From the NCBI GenBank assembly GCA_020636255.1, contig JACJYE010000009.1, forward strand, positions 309,385 to 373,384: a DNA stretch of 64,000 nucleotides, in the 5' to 3' direction. The position numbers and the translations under genes are program-made. The notes under the pieces were generated by a model, which was not told the origin of the DNA, did not search any database, and saw only the letters and a program-made list of their open reading frames with translations. This stretch comes from Lewinellaceae bacterium. GTDB lineage: Bacteria > Bacteroidota > Bacteroidia > Chitinophagales > Saprospiraceae. Below, in pieces: positions 62,043-64,000 of this stretch (position 1 is its first letter; each line of letters opens with the position of its first letter).

Positions 62043-62156
62043 TCAAAAAATAAGTTGCCGGTTTCGGTGATCAGGCGAAGGCTGAAAGCCACTGGAATGG
62101 CTGGAGGACAAGCCTGATCACCGAAATGAAAAGCGGCAACTTATTTTTTGAACACG
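62043..62156. repeat. Dispersed hairpin repeat, copy 3 (intact)
   Basis: The outer inverted ends TCAAAAAATAAGTTGCC and GGCAACTTATTTTTTGA, and the inner pair TTTCGGTGATCAGGC and GCCTGATCACCGAAA, form a long hairpin. The loop region AGGCTGAAAGCC...GGCTGGAGGACAAGCC matches copy 1 in the opposite orientation. It lies between the CBM9 gene and glpX. Confidence 0.75.
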
Positions 62157-62270
62157 GATTAGTGGAGGGCAAATTTATTAAAAAAGCCCGTACCTCCGGC
62201 CTTCTGGCCGGAGTAGTAAATTTCATAAAAAAAAGCAGAAGAACCTTACAAACTGGAGTTTGGAAGCCCG

Positions 62271-63305
62271 TTATTCCACCACCTCGAAGGCCACCTGTGC
62301 AGGTGTAGCGCCTGCCGGGCCGCTGCCGGGGGGCTGTTGGGTAAGCCGGTAGGTACCTTTGATAAAGCGCATCGAGCCCGTCAGCGAGCGGAGGGTGATA
62401 CTGGAGGCCGTTACGCTGCCGGTGCTGCTGAAGTGTATCCCATCGAGCAGCGTGCCTGGTGTGATGCCGGTGGCCGCAAAAAAGACGTTGTCCGAACGGA
62501 TCAGTGTGTCGAGGGTGAGCACTTCGCGGGTTTTGACGCCGTCCTCTTTCAGGCGCCTCTTTTCATCTTCCCATTGCGGCGCCCGCACGGCCTGCATGCC
62601 GCCGCCCAGTGCTTTGACGGCAGCGGCGGCGATGAGCCCTTCCGTCGCCCCGCCTACGCCCATCAGCACGTCGATGCCGGTGCCGGGCATTGCCGCCAGC
62701 AGGGCGCCCAGTATATCGCCGTCGTTGTGCAGTGTGAGGCGGGCGCCGGCCTGCTGAGTTTCTTCGATCAGCGAACCGTGGCGGGCCTTATCGAGCACGA
62801 ATACAGACAGCTCCCTGACTTTTTTACCTAGTGCTTCTGCTATGCGGTGGAGGTTCTCCGTCGGCGAAAGCCGGATGTCGATAGCCTCTCGTGCCTGTTG
62901 TTCTACGACGATCTTGTTGAGGTAGGAAGCGTGGCCGGGGTTCCACATGCTGCCCCTTTCGGCCAGAGAAATGGCGGCTATGCAGTTCTGTTTTTCCTGC
63001 CCCGACGAGGGGGCGCCGTCGGCCGGAGCGAGGGCGATATCGACCTCGGGGCCCTGTCCGTTTCCTATTAGGGCGGTTTTTTGAAACAGCCCGTGCTCAT
63101 CCTGTTTCCCATCTTCCATGACAATGAGGCCCTTCATGTTTACCGTACTCAGGAAGGTGAGCATGGCCTCCGCAGCGGCTTTCCCGCCATTGGACGCTTC
63201 GCCGCGCCCCATGAAACGGGCGGCGGAAATGGCGGCAGCCTCCGTTACGCGCACCAGTTCCAATGCGAAGCTGCGGCCCGGTTGCAAATTGTCGTTCTGG
63301 GTCAT
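62271..63305 (-). CDS. glpX: Fructose-1,6-bisphosphatase class II
   Basis: Gluconeogenic phosphatase of 344 residues. Visible motifs are the N-terminal LVRVTEAAAISAARFMGRGE and ASNGGKAAAEAM, the metal-binding MEDGKQDE region, VLDKARHGSLIEE and GVGGATEGLIAAAAVKALGG. Length and motif order match GlpX. ATG at 63305. Confidence 0.95.
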   Translation of the reverse strand: MTQNDNLQPGRSFALELVRVTEAAAISAARFMGRGEASNGGKAAAEAMLTFLSTVNMKGLIVMEDGKQDEHGLFQKTALIGNGQGPEVDIALAPADGAPSSGQEKQNCIAAISLAERGSMWNPGHASYLNKIVVEQQAREAIDIRLSPTENLHRIAEALGKKVRELSVFVLDKARHGSLIEETQQAGARLTLHNDGDILGALLAAMPGTGIDVLMGVGGATEGLIAAAAVKALGGGMQAVRAPQWEDEKRRLKEDGVKTREVLTLDTLIRSDNVFFAATGITPGTLLDGIHFSSTGSVTASSITLRSLTGSMRFIKGTYRLTQQPPGSGPAGATPAQVAFEVVE

Positions 63306-63331
63306 ACCACGTCAGGTTTTTTCGGGAATTC

Positions 63332-63347
63332 AGAGCTTGTTTGGAGG
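63332..63347. repeat. Copy of the AGAGCTTGTTTGGAGG repeat
   Basis: Exact 16-base match to the outer part of the palindrome arm at 20909-20969, here as a single half between glpX and the HAD phosphatase gene. Confidence 0.6.
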
Positions 63348-63427
63348 TTACAAGGTACGAGCTTTGCACGGGCCCTTCAGTGCTGAAGGTCACAGTGGGA
63401 CGGCTGTATGGTTTCACGGTTGTACGG

Positions 63428-64000
63428 TTAACCCAGCAGCCCTTTCAGTTCCTCAAAGTTATGGATCATAAAATCGGGCTTTGTTGCTGCCAGCACTTCG
63501 GCGGGGCGGTAGCCATAGGTTGCAGCGCAGCATCGTATGCCGGCGGCCCGGGCAGCTTCCATGTCGTGGGTGGAATCGCCGACCATAAGGGCATTTTCGG
63601 GCTGGACGGCGAGTTCGGACAGCAGGAAACGGATACCTGATGGGTCGGGCTTGAGCGCGTACAGCCCGGGCTGGGCGCCCAGCACCATGCCAAAGTAGGG
63701 CTCCAGCTGCAGTTCGTGGACGATGCCGGTGGTAAAGGCCTGGGCCTTGTTGCTGAATACGGCCTTTTTAAAGCGGGAAAGGGCCGCCAGGGTTTCCGGC
63801 ACGCCGTGGTAGGGCCGGGTCTTGAGGGCGTAATACCGGCTGTAATAATCCTCGAAATAACGGCGGGCCTGCCGGAGCAGGGCAGGGTCGTCGGAACCGG
63901 CGGCAGCCTGTATCAGGTAGTTCAGCCCGCTGCCCAGCAGGGTGGGGGCCTCTTCATAGCTGATCCTTTGCGGCAGCCCCAGTTTTTCCAGGGCGTAATT
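63428..64000 (-). CDS. HAD-superfamily phosphatase, partial (phosphoglycolate-phosphatase-like)
   Basis: At least 190 residues; the 5' end lies beyond the window. The frame is open to the edge without a stop, and the start seen inside (63802) is a GTG within PYHGVPETL, not a real start. Motifs: FSNKAQAF (motif II region), KPDPSGIRFLLSEL (motif III Lys) and MVGDSTHDMEAARAAGI (motif IV). The motif I Asp lies outside the window. Substrate not known. Confidence 0.85.
   Translation of the reverse strand, partial: NYALEKLGLPQRISYEEAPTLLGSGLNYLIQAAAGSDDPALLRQARRYFEDYYSRYYALKTRPYHGVPETLAALSRFKKAVFSNKAQAFTTGIVHELQLEPYFGMVLGAQPGLYALKPDPSGIRFLLSELAVQPENALMVGDSTHDMEAARAAGIRCCAATYGYRPAEVLAATKPDFMIHNFEELKGLLG

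Overview
The window is a contiguous piece of a Bacteroidota chromosome, most likely from the class Saprospiria (Lewinella/Phaeodactylibacter-like). The reasons are the gene neighbourhoods efp-accB-accC and bamD-rpoZ-coaBC-DUF4835/porD, a gldH gliding lipoprotein next to dnaJ, a C-terminal type IX secretion (T9SS) sorting domain on a large secreted enzyme, several promoters of the Bacteroidota form TTG-N20-TAnnTTTG, and a base composition that looks GC-rich for the phylum. The taxonomic placement is inference; no rRNA or tRNA gene was seen.

Layout. 1-5.1 kb: elongation factor P, acetyl-CoA carboxylase subunits AccB/AccC, a lipoprotein and an MsbA-like ABC exporter. 5.1-8.4 kb: two tandem-domain universal stress proteins and a small-protein/CBS-domain operon, two of the three loci under matching FNR/CRP-type promoters. 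8.4-13.3 kb: an OmpA-like lipoprotein, a membrane-anchored coiled-coil protein and a secreted peptidylarginine-deiminase-like enzyme. 13.4-19.8 kb: a candidate nuclease-fold protein and a TolC/MFP/RND efflux operon. 19.9-24.9 kb: sugar nucleotidyltransferase, flavin reductase, TlpA-like thioredoxin, grpE-dnaJ and gldH. 25-29.5 kb: an apparent operon of an uncharacterised AAA+ ATPase, a short MscS-like membrane protein and a cation/proton antiporter. 29.6-33.9 kb: a seven-haem cytochrome c with TPRs, two medium-chain oxidoreductases and a small conserved protein. 34-39 kb: a class III cyclase/MalT-type regulator fusion with an uncharacterised partner. 39.2-42 kb: carB. 42.2-48.2 kb: a receiver-CRP fusion regulator, a stretch of gene remnants, a FixL-like PAS histidine kinase and a third universal stress protein. 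48.4-57.6 kb: DUF3137 protein, bamD-rpoZ-coaBC-porD, purN and a PorE-like envelope protein ending in a SPOR-like domain. 57.9-59.8 kb: an AT-rich island with two lipoprotein genes. 59.8-64 kb: PLP deaminase, CBM9-like lipoprotein, class II fructose-bisphosphatase (glpX) and a HAD phosphatase cut by the window edge.

How parts fit together. The most coherent unrecognised signal is regulatory. Upstream of three stress loci (7.1, 8.3 and 47.2 kb) lie paired TGAY-N4-RTCA palindromes 22-23 bp apart. In the first two, a TAnnTTTG box sits at exactly the same distance. The window also encodes a receiver-CRP fusion able in principle to bind such sites and a PAS kinase that keeps the FixL haem-ligand His and Arg. 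This suggests an oxygen/redox stress regulon (inference). Other points of interest are the PPAD-like secreted deiminase, the cyclase-MalT fusion with an altered substrate residue, the ATPase/MscS-like/antiporter operon, a dispersed hairpin repeat family, and a 56-nt palindrome overlapping the stop codons of two convergent genes.
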